Positions 12,156 through 26,300 of a DNA stretch of 64,000 bases are shown one piece after another. The notes under the pieces were generated by a model. It was given only the letters and a program-made list of their open reading frames with translations. It had not been told where the DNA came from and ran no database searches. The stretch's first letter is position 1, and the number at the start of each line of letters is the position of its first letter. Made by a program: the position numbers and the translations under genes. Source of the DNA: Eleginops maclovinus (Eukaryota > Chordata > Actinopteri > Perciformes > Eleginopidae); contig NC_086357.1 of NCBI RefSeq assembly GCF_036324505.1, positions 21,215,293 to 21,279,292 on the forward strand, in the 5' to 3' direction.

Positions 12156-15100
12156 CAGGAAGTACTGTCAGGTTTTATGCTGTTGGCCTTCAGTGAGTAT
12201 CAGTTGTGGCCAGAGCACATGGGGATCATCCAGGAAGGTGTGACTTCCTTAAGCTGCTAAATCACGATTAACGCTCACGAGGAGAACAACCACCCTGCCT
12301 GGCACATGTGCCATTTCACTCACAAACGCACACTCATATGTGGAGTGTTGACATATATTCAAACCTCCACTCACACACTAAAATGATTTGAGTCTTATAC
12401 AATATTTATTATTTTACCCTACAGCCATTAAAGGTGAATAATTCCTAAAACTAAAAAGGCAGTGTAATTGAATGACTGTGAAAAAAGACACACTTTTTCT
12501 AAGGTTTGGACAGAAGGATGGTCAGTATCCCACTTTCTTTTGTCTCCCCACAATTGTTGCTTCATCACCTCTCACAGGTACTAAATCCTTCTCTAGGTAC
12601 AGAGATAATCTTTCAACACGCATCTCTGATTTATCTTCATTAACCACAAGCTCAATGCTGACAGATAAATGATGTTAACCATATTTCCAACCGTCATTTC
12701 AACAAAAGTACCAGTCTACATTGGGCTGTATGACGTTTTACACTCCACGACGTCACACTGATAGAAATACACTATGACTTTTGTTCACTCGAAGAAAAAA
12801 TTGAACCACAAGAGTTGGAAACAATCATACGCAGACATGACAAGTTGTACATCTAATTTTACAAATAGTATTATACTAATAATATGAGTGTAGTCTAATC
12901 CTTATCTACAACTATCTCATTGTTTCTGTCACTATTCTTTTGCATCTGTCTTAACGAGTAATCATTTAATCCAAAGCACAACAGTCACTCATCACCAATC
13001 TGAGTCCGTCAGCATCGCCAGTAATCAGGTTAGAAATGATCAAGCAGCAGCTGCCTGACACCAGAGCAGCGAGGGGGCTGTTAGTTGGTTATGATTGCCT
13101 AGAATGGCTGGATTCATTAGCTACCGTGATAAAATATTCATAAAAGGAACAAGTTACTTCCCAGGGAAACACAGGGCTATGTCATTCAGAGCAGCCTTCA
13201 TTATTAATTAGCACCTTTTCAAACACAAAAGCATTATACATGCCTCTGTTTGCACAAATACACACACAGACACACACTCTCCAGGGCTGTGGACAGCACA
13301 GTGACCTGGTAGGACACGAGACAGAGAATAATGATCGAGTGACTGCGTAACCTAATCTGCTGTCTTATCAAAAGTCGGGAAATGGAAACAATTTGGGTTT
13401 TAAGAGCCTGTTGTTATTGCATTTCGACTGTTGAAATATTCATCTCTCTGGACTGCAACAGCACAGAGGAACACATTGGACAAATGGACGGTCATTTCAA
13501 TGATTTGGTCTGCATGAAAAGAACGGCTCAAAGATTTTGTTCCTTACGAAGGGATAATGATCCATCTTAATTAGATTCTTATTAACCCACTTTAAGTGGC
13601 TGTTCAGCACCAGTTTGCCTTGATGATAAATATCTTTGTGCCCACAAACACCAGCTGAATGACACATTACATTGATTTATCCATAAAGAGGGGGGGGGGG
13701 GACTTAATTCAGCTCTTGTGGCTCAATGGATGCCTTTGTTGTGGTAAATAAAGAAAGAGGAAAGAAAGGTGAGGCAAGAAAAAGAGTTTGAGAAAGAAGG
13801 CCAAAGCTGGGGCAGCGGAGTGAAGTAGAAACAGATCACACACTCTGGTTCTGCAATGGCTTGATGACACTCTTTTTGAGGACTAAATCTACTTCTACCA
13901 CCAGCAGCACCCACCAGAAATAGATCAAAGCATGTGTACATCAGAGAGAGAAGGATCCACTTAGCTGCCTCTTTGCCCCGTTTTCCTCTGACATCTAATT
14001 TCCTCAGAATAGAGGGAGGATGACACATGCTAGCTGGGTGCAGCTCTCTGCCCTTTATTGCTATTGTTAGCTTGATTTACATAATACATTTGAATAGAAA
14101 ATACTTGACAGATTTGAACAAGTGATTAGGAATTATTCATTTACAAGCTATTGATTCTAGGTGCATCTTCTCAAAACTAATTGTCTCTCTCCACTGTTGT
14201 AAGGTGAAGTAAGAAAATAAGACGTTATAGGTATAGGCTCTTGTATATTGTAATTACATTTATACTTTGTGGGCTTAGAATACTACTTGTTCTCTTGTTT
14301 CTATTTTAATATTATCAGATTACCAACTCATTACATACAATCTTGCCTTTTTAATGTACTTTCATCAGCCTGAAAATGACACTGCTCCTCCTTTTCCTTA
14401 TTTTTTTCTGGCGGTAAAGTCTTATTATAGTTTACTTTATCTCTTGGCATCAGATGCTTTAGTCTAATTATATCAGCCTTTTGATTCTCAAAAGTTTGAA
14501 CCAACTTTGTCACAATTTCTCTAACCCTCCCACTCTATACCTTCACTGCCCCATATTCTCTTTGTGACTCCTTCCCCATTTCCATCACTATCCCTCTTTC
14601 TATTGAGAGCCTGTTGTTTTCCTATTTCCATCACAATCCCTCTCTTGCTGTTTGCTATCCATGTCTACATTTTCTTTATGTTCATTTTGCTTTCTCCCCT
14701 CTCACCCAGCCTGACCTCCAGATGGATACTGCTGATCAGTGGCATCTGGTTCCTTGAATCTCCATCTCCACCCCCTCCCCAACCTTCTTAGTTGTAGTTA
14801 ATCAGAGGCAGTCATAACACCAGGGAAGGCTATCAGATGCACGTTTCACAAACAATTAACATAGCACAGGGAAGCAAGATCTGGACCGCTGCAATAGAGC
14901 GCGGGATAGAAGATGTGATGTTACAATCAGAAATGTGAAGTCCAATTGTCCAAATATTATATTATGTCGCATAGTACTAAATATATTCTTGAGCTCTAAG
15001 TGCAGCTTATCCTGAAATGGTAACTGGGGCAAACCTGCAGCTCAGAATCTAAATAGCTTTTAGTACTTAAATAAATTAAAAATGACTGAACAAGGTAAGT

Positions 15101-18100
15101 ACGGGTTGATGCCAATGTAGAGTAAGTGTTTCAGTTTAGTGAACTCAGCCCTGCCGCTGTTTAAATCCAAATAGTTCTGTGTTCCACTTCCATTGACCTC
15201 CATTCTCTGGCAAGCGTGAGAATATTGCACCACATGCAGAGTCAGGGAGTAGTCTGTGTCTGTCCGTCTGTGCATCCCTTTGCTTTGGAATCAAATGAGG
15301 CTCATACTCAGGACAGGTAAAACTACTGCAAGCCAGTAAAATATAAAGATTGATTAGCCAGTGGAAAAAAAGATGTATATGTTTGCGACAGAAGATGTAT
15401 AGTTTAATTAATTTAAAACTATGAAGTGCCTGACACACTAACTTGCCCCCTCACCCTCTTTATTGAAAAGGTTATTTGTTTTGTAAAGAAATTGACATCA
15501 GCCAACATAGGTATTTTTTATAGGGACAGACATAATGCTTGACACCACCTCATTTCCCATGCTCTATTTCATTTAATCTTCTTAAAGATACAATCTCCAA
15601 AACTGCGGGTAAGTCAAAAACAAGAAAGAAAAAAAAACTGCTGCTGCCTCGCAAAAAATAACCACATACTCAAAAATCTGATTGGAACAAGATATGCAAG
15701 ATTAATTGAACCGTTCGTTGAGGACAAAGGTTAGTTCAAACAAGTTAATAACCTCGGCTGCCAGCAGTGTAAATGCCTATAGGGTAGGACGAGGCAAGAC
15801 GAAATGTAGTTCATTGTTTAAATAAAACTAAATTGGCTGATGGGAGGAATGATGTGTCAGTAAAGGCTGTGTTTATCTCTCCCTGACATGTTCAAAGTAA
15901 ATATCCTGGGGATCAAACAGTGTCAGCCTTGTAGTTAACAAGAATGGCAAACATTCACTTGTTGTGTATTGTCAAATATCCTTAACCAAACATCAGGGTG
16001 TCCTGTAACATGTTTGTAAAGAGACATTTGGGAATTCATATGGACCTAAATCTAATGAATCTACAAACTGCCGTCCCGTTATTATAAAAAAACGCACAAA
16101 GACCAGAAATTCTAAATAATTAAAAAGAAAACAATTTATTCTCAACAAATATTGAATGCTAAGTCAGTGGTGAGGTGTAAAGTGTCTTATAAGTTGACAC
16201 TGAACCTCCAGCCAGGCAGGGCATACAGTGGCCGGTGATAATAGGGCTGTGGTCTGTGTATTACAGCAACTACCTCCACTCACAACTTAACTGTTGTGAC
16301 AGTAAATTGATTTGCAGTGGGTTACAGATAATGCATAACTTCAAAAAGGCTCAGTGGGTAGTTATGCTGTGAGCAGAAAGAGGTGCATGAATAAAATGGA
16401 AATTTGGAAATAAAAAAACATCTGCAGATAGGTGTTCATTTTCTTTAAAGATATTACCCTAAACAACATTGAATCACCTCACTGTATTTACAACAATAAT
16501 TATCTACAAGAACATAAATGTTTTGAAATGAATGGTGGAAACTGCATTTGCAATCAAATGTGCTATCAGAAGATAACCTCATATAAAACACATCTTCTAT
16601 CATATTATGCAAATACACCAGTGCTTTAACAATCATCAAAACAACATGGGTCATTGACAATGCTATTAGAGGCCATATGTTGGGTAGATAATCACAAATG
16701 TTTTGATGTGAAATGTGGAAAAAAGAACCAATCTATTACAAATGCTTCTCCAAACATTTATAATCGAGGTTATGAGTCAACTTTCAAAATAATGTTTGTT
16801 TTGTACTTCCCTGATAATCACATGGTGCTGGATATAAATCTAAGCTTATAAGTGAAACAATGACACACAAGGTATTCAGTCATCCATCAACGTGGACACT
16901 AAGATTTCTCTCAAATTTTCTTCCGGGATGAGTCCCATTTTGAAATCATTGTTTGCTATTCTAAGAAGGATGTTGACACACTTTTTCCACAGAAAACTGA
17001 AAGGCAAAGCAGTGAGGAATGCTACAGTGTTCCATGCTATCCTGCATTTCAGTCAACTGGTACAAAGCTCTTATGTGGCTTGGGAGTATTCCACATAGCC
17101 TCCAGGTCTGGATACCAGTTGAGACATGGGATACTCAAATAGCCCCTTGTAAAAGGACCTGTTTGTCTCTTGTCACAATGTAGAAGTGAACTCTTTGGCC
17201 ACATATTCCCCAATGACCAAGGCTGGTTTTTTTTTGCTTTCTTATGACCAAACACCCATGTTATGTTTAATACATGAACTATTATCTAATGAAGGCCAGA
17301 TTCCGGGAAAGCAGGAACTGAATCAAACGTATTACCTAGCCACGGTTCCCCTCCTCCACTCCACATTTTTCACTCTCACTCTAATCAGCCCACGGGCCAT
17401 AAATTAGATTTATCACTGGCACCAATTGGAGTGGGGAGAAAAAGGGACAAGCATAGATGAAGGCATGGGGAGAATGGAGGCCAAGTCACAAAGAGCAGGG
17501 GCCATGAGCGATGGTTGAGCCATGTATCACAGATGTTTGAGTTCACACCACCAGTAAGTGTTTCAAAAACGAATATCCTATTCAATACATTTAAGAAAAT
17601 TTGTGAAAATTAACATTTCGGAACTATTGGCTAATACTGATTTGAAATACCCCATGTTCTGTGTAGAATCCTACAATTCCTGTAAACAGTATTAACACAT
17701 CTGGTGTGCTGTTGTGACCATCAGAGTCCTTACAGGGCATGCAGCCATCAAATGTCTGACACAGAGGGAACCACAAACATGCAACTAAACTGTCACACAC
17801 TGTTTAAAGTAACCTTAAATAGTGCTAACATAAGGAGGCAGGCAATTGCACATATCCTCAAACTGGTTGCCAATAGTAGCCAGTATTACATGTGTGAAAT
17901 ATGTCCACTCACTTGGGAAGTCAATTATTCTGGTTACATCAAAAGACAGAGCAAACAAAAAAGACCATCATAGGATTAAGCCAGCTCTCTGCCTGTATTT
18001 TTCTCTTTGAGAACTGCAATCAGATATGTTTTAGTAGAAAACATATAGTAGTCTAGATTGTGGACAGGTTAAACAAAATAAAGTGGGCAGTGAGTTGTGT

Positions 18101-18719
18101 TTTTTATCCTTTAATTTGGCTAGTCAGTCAATCAAAAAGCTAGACAGCCTGACTGTTGCTATTAAACCCTATATTTTGAGGAGACAGAGTTTGTTGCAAA
18201 AGAGATTTTTAAACAAATAGCACCAAGGCTGTTGACCATGTCGCCTGGGCCAAAAGCATGTAGTAAAAGAGGGGAACTTTTTACGTAACAGTCACCAAAT
18301 AGTGTCCATCAACAAAGGGGCTTTGTGAGGGGTGGGGGGACGAAATAATTAGAAAAATAGCAAACAACTATGACGAGGCTTGCATGATGAGGCCTGACTA
18401 ACCTTGGCTGCAGGCAACAGGCACACTGGAAATTGTAGAGAATTGTATGAAGGAAAATAAACTGGGTAGGACTTCTTTGTGGGAACTGTTTTCATTTCCT
18501 CTTGGTCACTCACTCCTCCAGTATTCTGAGTCGACCCCTAATATGCACGGTACAGTTTCGGTCTAACCAAGCCAATAAAGTTTGAACAGATATCCCCTCC
18601 TTACTAAAAACCCAAGCTATGAAACAAAAACTGACATGTTTAGCCTTAGTGTGTTGAAGACAAAAGTTAGTAAACTACAGCATTACTAACTTACAACTTA
18701 CCTAACTTCCTATCTCCTT

Positions 18720-20060
18720 TATAAACGTTATGATTATACATACCGGGAACAAACCAAGGCTATAGTTCCACACGCTTAGTGAGATCCAACGTTGCATTAA
18801 TCCTTCTTACTCCATGCACACGGAGATAATAACGTTAGTAAAACAAGACTTTGCTTTATCGGTAAAATAATTAGCATGAGTAAATAACTCCTCTTGTTTA
18901 ACGTTACATGTTTACGAATGTACGAAACGCGGGGACTTTGTGAAACGTTTTCCAACCAATACCGTAAACGAAAAGTGGTTTCTAAAGAAAGGTACAGGGG
19001 CACCCTGGTCATCGAGCAGCACAAAGAAAGGCAGCCAAGGCTCCTTCATTACAGGCTTACTGCCACTGTTAGCTTGCCGATCGGCGAACGAAACACATGA
19101 GATAAAACAGAAAGCAATCGTTGAATATAACACATTTGTGAACTGCCCACGTTAGTTTCTTCGCAAATAATCACTAAAGTAGCAATATCGTACAGTAGTT
19201 TGATACATTAGACATACTTGGTGTAGCAAACTGCTAGCTAGGTTAGCATAGCTCAGTCGTTTTCTGACTGGGTATGTTCGTTTTGAATGTTACCTCCGTC
19301 TGTTATTGGATTAGCTTCACTATCTTAACTAGTTAGTGTGTTAAAGAACATTTAAGATGATTTTATGACATGTCTGTGTAACAATCACTTAGGCAAGCAT
19401 GTTACACTTTCAAAGTAACGTTATCACGTACTTGTGATGAGACACATTACTTGGTGGTAAACGTTTATCAATAGCTTATTACAAGCTAGCTAACGTTACG
19501 TAGTAACTAGCTAGCTCGTAATAAGCTAGTGGTTAGCTGCCGGCCTTTCTCGACCGTTGGATCGTAAATTCGAATACCAAAAGCAGGGCGTCTTATTATA
19601 TTCTACAGATAATGCTACCTCAACTTTTCTTGATCTCAACTTTATCCAAGACTATCGATATCGTCGTCTATGATAACGCTGGACTCAGGGGAACCACTGA
19701 AGACCGGCGTAACCCGTCGTAAAAAACGTGCGCTCCTAGGAGAGGCTTCCCTGGACGCATCTTGTTGTATAAAGGCAACTGCCGATGTGTCGCCTGCCTT
19801 TTCACGATATCCTTGAATTACACTTACCATCAATATGTTTCTTATTCTCAATCCAAACCCCGACCACACGGTATGGTTTTCAACGAAGACTCGCGTCAAA
19901 GTAACAGCAAATAGCGATTTTATCCAACTTATTCTTCTTAGTTGTTTTCTCCACTTCCTGATTGAGACGGTGCCATTTTGAATAGCGAGAAAAATATTTC
20001 CGCCGCTGTCGTCACACGCAGTGCCGCTTGGTGATCGCGAGCAGAGAGCAGCCCAGCAGG
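18720..20060. promoter_or_regulatory. CpG-rich promoter-like block
   Basis: CG dinucleotides are visibly denser here than in the surrounding AT-rich DNA (for example around 18901-18965, 19490-19560, 19650-19750, 19980-20045). On the minus strand, an ETS-type CAGGAAGTGG (19951-19960) and a YY1-type AAAATGGC (19972-19979) lie close together, an arrangement common near transcription starts of TATA-less genes. The block is followed on the minus strand by a good splice donor at 19828. It is about 3.3 kb upstream of the tm6sf2 start codon, so it could serve the left gene alone or influence both. It is called from composition and motifs only. Confidence 0.5.
19828..20060 (-). other. Candidate noncoding first exon of the left-hand minus-strand gene
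   Basis: Reading the minus strand, a consensus donor (GATG|GTAAGT) ends an exon at 19828. The preceding DNA is CpG-rich and lies at the edge of the CpG block. The exon would splice to the acceptor before 8369. No open frame through this exon joins in phase with the methionine-led frame at 8361, so it is treated as 5' UTR. The right boundary (transcription start) is a guess. It could instead belong to another, unseen transcript. Confidence 0.35.
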
Positions 20061-20124
20061 CTGTAAATAGTTCATCTCCCACCTGAACCAATGCTCAACA
20101 TCAGAATACTTTCCTTACAATGAT

Positions 20125-20519
20125 CAGTGGTGTAAATTAACTTTACTCAAGTACACTTTTGAGGGACTTGGTCATCAATGGTGTGAAATATAACAACATT
20201 TAAATAAGACTAAATACAAAGGCTACACTGCAGAATACAAAGTTAATAAAAATTAGCTGCACCTTTACCAGCTTTGATAAACACATTAATGCATCAATAA
20301 TTATAAAAAAATATAGTAGGCCTATATTATTATGAATTGGGCCAATTTGCATATTATTACTTGGTATTTGGCACTTTAAGTATATTTTGATGCTAATAAT
20401 TTAGTACTTTTACTTAAGTTACATTTTTAATGCAGGACTTGTAACAGAATATTCTCACAATACCATACGGTACTTCTACTTTTATTAAGTAAGAGATTTA
20501 AGTACTTCTCCCACCTCTG
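20125..20519. mobile_element. Non-autonomous hAT-like element (about 395 bp)
   Basis: The left end CAGTGGTGTAAATTAAC and the inverted right end CAGAGGTGGGAGAAGTAC are imperfect terminal inverted repeats of hAT type. The interior has the TACTTTTACTTAAGT motifs seen in a very common fish repeat. It has no coding capacity. I could not find a clean 8-bp target duplication. It lies immediately beyond the CpG-rich block. Confidence 0.65.
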
Positions 20520-23366
20520 AAATTATCAGCCATCACTGCCAAGCTATTGGCATTAAAGTCCTAATAATGAGCATTGGAAAAAACATTATCAGAAGTAGCC
20601 TAACGGCTGAAATTGCCTGGTAAAATCTTCAACTTGATGCTGCTTCATGTGACTTTCTTATTAATTCACATATCTGAAAGACTAAATTGTTTATCAAACT
20701 GCAAATAAATATTATGGGCAAAGTGTGTTTAGTGTCCCTACAATACCCTACAACCCTGTGTAAATTTGAATGACCTTAAACAGTTTAAAAAGCTTTTGAA
20801 GTTATTTGAGCCAATAAATTATATTAAAAAAATGAAAATTGAGTAAGCCCTTTTCAGCAGAAATCATTCTAGCAAAGATGTCTATAAATAAATGCTAATC
20901 CATGAGAGGTTACCTATTACTGATATGTCTGTACTTCTTTATGGAGAATGTCATTTTCATGATTGAATTGCAACATCATTTGTTTTACTAATCGTATCTG
21001 GAATTGCAAGGTTTAGTGATCCTATTCTCTGTCCCTTTAAGAGGCCGTAGGTCTAAATTTAGACCGACAATTACTATGAGCCACTACTAATTATAGTAAT
21101 AATCAAAGCTAATGAATAACCTAATGAATGTAAAAAGAGATCATTGTGTAATATCAGAGAGAATCAGGGACAAGAAACCAACTGCATAAAAAAGCGTCTG
21201 TAAAAAGTAATATCAATACATGGAAGAATACAAAAATAAATATAGAGCATATGTGGCATTATGTTTACATTGAGTTACAAGAGGAAAAGGAGAATAAAAA
21301 GCCCAAAAGGGTATTTTTTTAAAAAGGCCAAAAAAACCAAAAACATTGACTCATATTTAGCCTTTCGTGTTGGATTTTCTCTACAACTGAAAATCAAAGA
21401 TGTTTTGTCACTTCTACCAAATGGTCATTTCATTCAAGCAAATCACCAGAATTTCTTCCCCGCATACAGTTATTGAATTAAAACCAATTTAATATAAGAT
21501 GTTAAATAGGGTAGATGTTCATCTTTATCCTGCAGGTCGCTGTCTCATTTTGGTATCCATCTGTCCATTCCTTGTTATTGAACCATCGAGCTGGAAGAGC
21601 TCCAGTTGTTTCCAGCAAGCACACATTGCCACCGCTTTCCTGGTAAAACAGTCCCCCCCCTTTCCCAACATAGGAGGTTGGTGGGAATTAAAGGGCGTGT
21701 GCATGTGTGTGTGTTATTTAAATTTAAGCTACTGAAATTGTCCTCAAAGATAAAAGATACTGGCAGGGTTGTGCTTTGTCTTCCCTGTCTGATGTTGTTG
21801 TTTTCTCTTCATCTGTCAGACAGGTGGTGGTTGATGATTGCAGGATATAAAGGCAAGCTCCTGGCACATTAAGTGACACCTTTATTATGCATGTTAGCTC
21901 ATCATTGAGGACCATTTGAGTGTAGAATAACATTGCGCTTATCTGTTGTAGCTTCACTGTATAATAATTGGAATTACCTTTATTGGCCAGGTGTTTGTAC
22001 GCACTCAAGAAATATAACATTCCTGCACTATTATCAGTCTACTTAGACAGGAATAGACATTACACATGTAACTGAATTCATTCAACACAATGACAACCTC
22101 TGATAAACCAATTACCACCATTTTTGGAAACGTTTCTGAATATTTGAAATCAAAGTTATATCTAATGTTACAACCTCAAAAGGGGGGTCTTCCCTTTAAG
22201 CTTGGATCTGATGCGCCCTACTGGACACTTACTGCAAACACTTGGTTTAGACTGAACTGGATTTTGAGTTCATGAAATGTTTTTGTTGCAAACATAATAA
22301 GAGCTTAGAAAAATTACCCAAAGCAGAGCCATTACACATAGGTTCAATTTTCTTTAGCATGATTGGAGAAATGGCCACAGGAATAATTCCCACTTCCTGT
22401 TATTCTTTTCACTGCAGACTTTTTGAAATATTTCTGTATAAACTTCGTTCCTCAATCAACTACATTCTTTCAAATCTTTTTTTGCCCATTCAGCGTCTGT
22501 TCATTGTTATTCTTACGCAAGTTAGTGTCTGTAAAAAGACATGAGCTCTGCATACAGCTGACGTCAAAGACCTTCTTTGGGTTTAAATTACCTTTGCAAA
22601 ACCAGCAAAAAGTGTTTGTTAAGAAACTTAAACCAGTGGTTACGTTCAAGTTAATCCATCTACATTGTTTTCTTATTCTGATATGCAACCATGTCTTGAG
22701 ATGGATCAACATTTTCACATATTTTAGGCCACAGTGTCCACACATTTGGATGGATTGAAGGAAACAAAAAAGAGCAGACAATTCACTTCTTATGTTCCCT
22801 GAAAACATACATAGTATAGCTTTACGACTTTATCATAAACGGCACACAATCAGATATTTCAAAACACACATTAAGTGGATCAAGATCAGGGTCACTTGAA
22901 AGTGTGTTGCTACATCAGGTGGAATGTAGGCCTACTCACTAATACGATTTATGTTAATCTCTGACAAAACCAAATTGCATAACTTTCCCCCCAAAAGCTT
23001 CTTTGTCTCCACTTCATTATTTTCCCAGTAAAGGCCAGGTCTGCCTCGGGCCAGCCGTAATTTGACTAATCCACCGAGAGGGTAGCCAGACGGTAAGAGC
23101 CGGCTCTTCTTTTCTCTTCTACTCAAAACTGGCAGATCTGATTTAGGATATTATTCCATGACATTCATATTATATACTTGTACTTAAAGTACTTGTACTT
23201 CATTTCATTTGTTCCAGTTCTCATAAATGTATTGGTTTCTTGCTATTTGAATATTGATTTTCTAAAATATCAGAGTTTCTGTATTGACGTGAAAAAAGAT
23301 AACTGGATTTTTTTTTTTTACCAGTGCTGAGGGGTTCTGAAGGGAGGCTGAACAGCTTTTGAAGAG
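20520..23366. other. Intergenic spacer upstream of tm6sf2
   Basis: AT-rich DNA carrying a short repeat fragment at 21966-22012 and the tm6sf2 5' UTR at its right end. A palindromic cttgtacttaaagtacttgtactt lies at about 23177-23200, roughly 170 bp before the start codon. No gene was found. Confidence 0.5.
21966..22012. repeat. Fragment of a common fish interspersed repeat (TTTATTGGCCAGGT type)
   Basis: The stretch aattacctttattggccagg resembles the frequent fish repeat containing GGAATTTACTTTATTGGCCAAGTATG. Identification is from memory; only a short fragment is present. Confidence 0.4.
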
Positions 23367-26300
23367 ATGGAGACTTTTGTATTTTTATTTTCATTATCTG
23401 CCCTCGGCATTCTCTATGCCATGAACAGCATTCCTGCATTTCAAGAGTAAGTCAAACAATTTATTGATTTATTAAAAGAATAAGGGAATGCTGAACGGAG
23501 TCATGTAATGTGTGATATTGAAGAAATAATGTGGTGCTCTTCATTAATAGAAAAAGTAACCAACTAAGAAAAATGCAGAGCACACTTTTAATTGATGCCC
23601 ACAGTATTGGTTGGCCTTCTGAAAAGCATCCAAGGTATTCTGATTTTGTTAATAATTACATGGATTTTCATGCAAAAGGTTAAAATTATAGCAACAACTG
23701 TATACAACTCCATGTGAAATTACATTTATCATACACAAATCTAATCTTTAACAATAATAATACAATTAAAATATTGTAAATGTTTGTTTTGAAAAAGCAA
23801 TTCCTCCTGTAAAATGTGCTTTGCCACCACTAGAGTACACTATAAGCTCAAGGTATTTCTTTCTGTGTTCGGTGGTGACTGTTGAAAAATACATGACTAT
23901 GTTGAATACTACTAATTCCATGATTTTCAAATTGTATTTTCCAAGTACGTTTCTAGTTGTGTAAACTCCTTAAAAGATTACACTTGTAAATGTGAATAGA
24001 GTGTTTGGAGATAATCTGATGTTGGAGATAATAAGATTTATAAGCATATTCAATGATTATATTCTTTTCTTATTCAATGATCTTATGTTTTGATCTCATG
24101 GGCTGAATACACATAGCCAGTGAAAGACACGTTCCGCTCCGACACCCTTAAACATTTTACAGCCTGATATTACTCATTTTTGACAGACTTTTACACACCT
24201 CCTGTGTGAATATCTCTGCTGGCTCTTTTTTGAGTGTGTGGACATTGACAATCAATACATACTGCCCAGAAGAGTTTGATAAATTGCTCTTGACATACAA
24301 TATGGCTTGTGCTCTTCCACTCTGCAAACAAACAGTATTGTGTGCATAAATCTTTCTGCACTTTTGAATTGGAGAGGTAGCAAGGGAGCTTCACAGCATT
24401 TGTTTCCCCTCTGTAAGCACACATTGGGAGTTTTTCTGAGGGTGTAATGTTGTTTACCCCGAGATACCTTCGGCACATTAATCTCTCCAGTGCGAGAAAA
24501 CGGTACCTTTGACCAGTAAACATGGAGGGCAGCGCTGAACTAACATGGCCTTAGCTTGCTGCTTCCCACACTTCTGCCTATGACTGATTAAACCTTTGTA
24601 AAGCTGGTCTTTAAAACCAGTGGAAGGCATACCACCACAGCAGTATGAGAGGGTATTTAAGTTTAACTAAAATAAGTGGTTGTACTGTGTACTAAAAGTA
24701 TGACTTTATATGACTATATACTATCTTCTGTTACTTTCTTTTAGAACATAAACATGCATAGCATCATACAAAACCAGATAATTGAAAGCAATTGAAATAT
24801 TCTCTTTAACAAAAATAAGCATAAAAAAGCATGTAATAAGTTGACAGTAAGACATCATTTTTGAAACACCTTGTATTTTAAACACCTTATATTTGTAAAA
24901 CTGATTACAATAAGGTTACTCCTTGTACCAAAAGTAATCTTAAGTAACAGGAGTTAAGAAATATAGATATACAGTATGTGCTGCTGCCATAGTAAGATGA
25001 GAGATGATTTGAGACATATTTATCAGAAATGCCAACGATTCTGAGTCAGGATTGCCTTGCAGTGCTTTAAACTTATTATATTTGTGAAACTTCAGATTAC
25101 AATGAGGCTACACTTGTACTAAAAGCAATCTAAGATTACTGATGTTAAGGACGGGTGTAATCTAATGTCATGCTGCCATCTCACCAGGAATCTGCATGGA
25201 CACAAAGCACCACACCAGCAGATGCCTTTGTTCCCTCTGGGCGCTGTGCATCCCTCACACATATTTCTCCTCACACTTCTGAATTATTTCTCCCTGTGCT
25301 GACTCTGGGTGTTGCGTGATTATCATTCTCCCTGACTTCCCATTCATCATAATTTACTAATTTAGCACTGCCGAGCGCACTGGCACAACTTCCATGTTAG
25401 AAACTAATTAGTGAAGAGAATGAAGCAGAAAATCAGAAGCAGATTGGTATCTAAAAGTGCAGGGTGTCAGCAGTGAGCTTGTGGACAATGTGTTATGTTT
25501 CTTAGATAAAAGTTGTATTTCTCTTCTTTCACAGGCCTTATGTGATCTTGGGGATTGGCGTTGCTGTGTTGGTGGTTGTGTTTCTTTTCTACTTCCTCAT
25601 CACGCGTGGCAACCCCCCTAAAGATGCCTTATTCTTTGGTAATCAACACAAATATGTGCATTTCACAACTCACATGCAATATATTTCCAAATCACTGAGT
25701 TTTACAAAGATTATATTGTATGTAACATGAATTGTGTTCAATGTGATTTCACCTGATATGTCGAAAGCAGCTTAGGCTCAGAGCAAAGCTAAGCCACAGT
25801 TTTCTGAGTCATGACCGACCCAAACCCCCTTCAACCTGACACATTTCACAGCATTTGTACATACTTAACCTTTTAGCTTTTCTTTTGAGCCTGACCTTGA
25901 AGCAAAATCACAGTCTACGGAAAATGGGTCATACACGAAAAGACTCCACACTTGTGCTCCTGCATTAAACCATCGCTACTCCACTATCAACTTACTCTAA
26001 ATGCCATAAGGGTGTTTGGATTCAGGTTGAATCATCTGCCAGTTCGCCTCTTGGTCACAGTTTACACACTTTTAATTAAGCTTTTCACAAGTGATTTGTG
26101 TCACATTTTTATTCGTTATTTGTAAAGCTATTGGTGAAATATGTTCTCCATTTCAAGTCATGGTTTTCCCCTGCAAATTCTCCCCTGCAGCTAATGCCAG
26201 GGGCTAGACTTGTGGTAAAGAAACAAGGTGATATATCGGTAGGTGGTGCCCAGGGCGAGGCCAGCGTTGTGCTGGAGAACCACAACAATGAGGACAAAGC

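Noticed and set aside
19642..20091. A 149-codon open frame on the minus strand
   Set aside because: It reads through a consensus splice donor at 19828, shows no family resemblance, and does not join in phase with the next likely coding exon. It is better explained as CpG-rich 5' UTR plus intron.
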